A stretch of DNA of 5,892 bases, taken from contig DJUJ01000155.1 of the NCBI GenBank assembly GCA_002438345.1, positions 650 to 6,541 of the forward strand, written 5' to 3'. The position numbers and the translations under genes were made by a program. Below, piece after piece: positions 5,453 to 5,892 of this stretch. The stretch is from Paenibacillus sp. UBA6285 (GTDB lineage: Bacteria; Bacillota; Bacilli; Paenibacillales; Paenibacillaceae). The notes beneath the pieces were generated by a model. The model saw only the letters and a list, made by a program, of their open reading frames with translations, made no database searches and was not told the origin of the DNA. Numbering within the stretch: position 1 is the stretch's first letter; each line of letters opens with the position of its first letter.

Positions 5453-5892
5453 CTAGGGTGACCCCGTGCTTTTATAGCCAATACTGTAAACGGTTTGAAT
5501 GAGCCCGTGGTGACTGCCCAGCTTTTTGCGTAGACGCTGTACATGGATGTCCACCGTGCGGGTGCCACCCGCAAAATCCATATCCCACACCTTCTCCAGC
5601 AGCATTTCCCGTGAATAGACCCGCCCCGGATTGCGCATCAGCAATATCAATAGATCAAATTCCTTAGGCGTTAAATCCAGCAGTTCGCCTTGAATAGAAA
5701 CCGCGCGGCTGAACAGCTCTGCGGACAGTTCTCCCAGTCTCAGCACATCCTGCTGCTCCAGTTGCATTTGTTGGACATAACCTCCCCGGCGTGATAGCGC
5801 CTTGACCCTGGCCAGAATCTCCCGCATATCAAAGGGCTTGGTCATGTAATCGTCAGCGCCTAGCTCCAGTCCCAACACTTTATCGACAATAA
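5453..5892 (-). CDS. OmpR/PhoP-family response regulator (partial, 5' end beyond the right edge)
   Basis: The frame is open to the window edge. The visible 145 residues begin IVDKVLGLELGADDYMTKPF, the end of a receiver domain with its conserved lysine in MTKPF and the alpha4-beta5-alpha5 dimer surface that follows. The phosphoacceptor aspartate lies outside the window, and the GTG at 5878 is an internal valine codon, not a start. After a short linker comes a complete OmpR/PhoB winged-helix domain: LTPKEFDLLILLM, SREMLLEKVW, the recognition helix RTVDIHVQRLRKKLG, and the wing IQTVYSIGYK. It should bind tandem direct repeats as a phosphorylated dimer, and the TTACAAG pair at 3847-3865 is a natural candidate target. 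It shares an operon with the histidine kinase, with no gap between its TAG and the kinase ATG. Confidence 0.95.
   Translation of the reverse strand, partial: IVDKVLGLELGADDYMTKPFDMREILARVKALSRRGGYVQQMQLEQQDVLRLGELSAELFSRAVSIQGELLDLTPKEFDLLILLMRNPGRVYSREMLLEKVWDMDFAGGTRTVDIHVQRLRKKLGSHHGLIQTVYSIGYKSTGSP

Noticed and set aside
5876..5878. GTG 5878 as the start of the response regulator
   Set aside because: The codon is an internal valine of the receiver domain, preceded in frame by IVDK up to the window edge. The gene continues outside.

Overview
The window looks like a chromosomal stretch from a Gram-positive Bacillota bacterium, most likely Paenibacillus or a close relative. The main reasons are a secreted protein with a copper-amine-oxidase N-terminal ('stalk') domain, a lipoprotein with SPDG-type propeller repeats, strong AGGAGG-type ribosome binding sites, GTG start use, and U-tract terminators. 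The genus is inferred from gene content, not from a marker gene. Apart from a gene end at the left edge, every supported gene is on the minus strand, so transcription runs from high to low coordinates.

Right half (3903-5892): the end of an OmpR/PhoP-type response regulator runs in from beyond the right edge. Its TAG stop touches the ATG of a 511-residue sensor histidine kinase with two membrane helices, an extracellular sensor, HAMP, HisKA and HATPase_c. A GC-rich hairpin plus short U-tract ends the operon, and the kinase stop codon lies in its loop.

Middle (1740-3902): an intergenic region carries an 11-bp-phased direct repeat (TTACAAG twice), typical of OmpR-family binding sites, just upstream of a good -10 but a poor -35. 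This promoter would serve a two-gene operon: a beta-propeller lipoprotein and a secreted stalk-domain protein, closed by a clear terminator at 1740-1770. The simplest model is that the two-component system senses an envelope condition and activates the lipoprotein/stalk operon.

Left half (1-1739): this part is visibly richer in A+T and looks like accessory or decaying DNA. It holds a possible 41-codon small gene with its own promoter and a palindromic operator-like site, and a remnant that resembles the C-terminal part of DUF2332 proteins. That remnant is interrupted by a short GC-rich segment flanked by GTTA. Next come an intact 328-residue phosphotransferase of the APH/choline-kinase fold and, on the opposite strand at the left edge, the last 58 codons of an unidentified membrane protein.

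No rRNA, tRNA, CRISPR array, complete insertion sequence or riboswitch was recognised. No clearly new system is evident. The best leads are the candidate regulatory circuit between the two operons, the small ORF with its palindrome, and the pseudogene/insertion junction upstream of the phosphotransferase.
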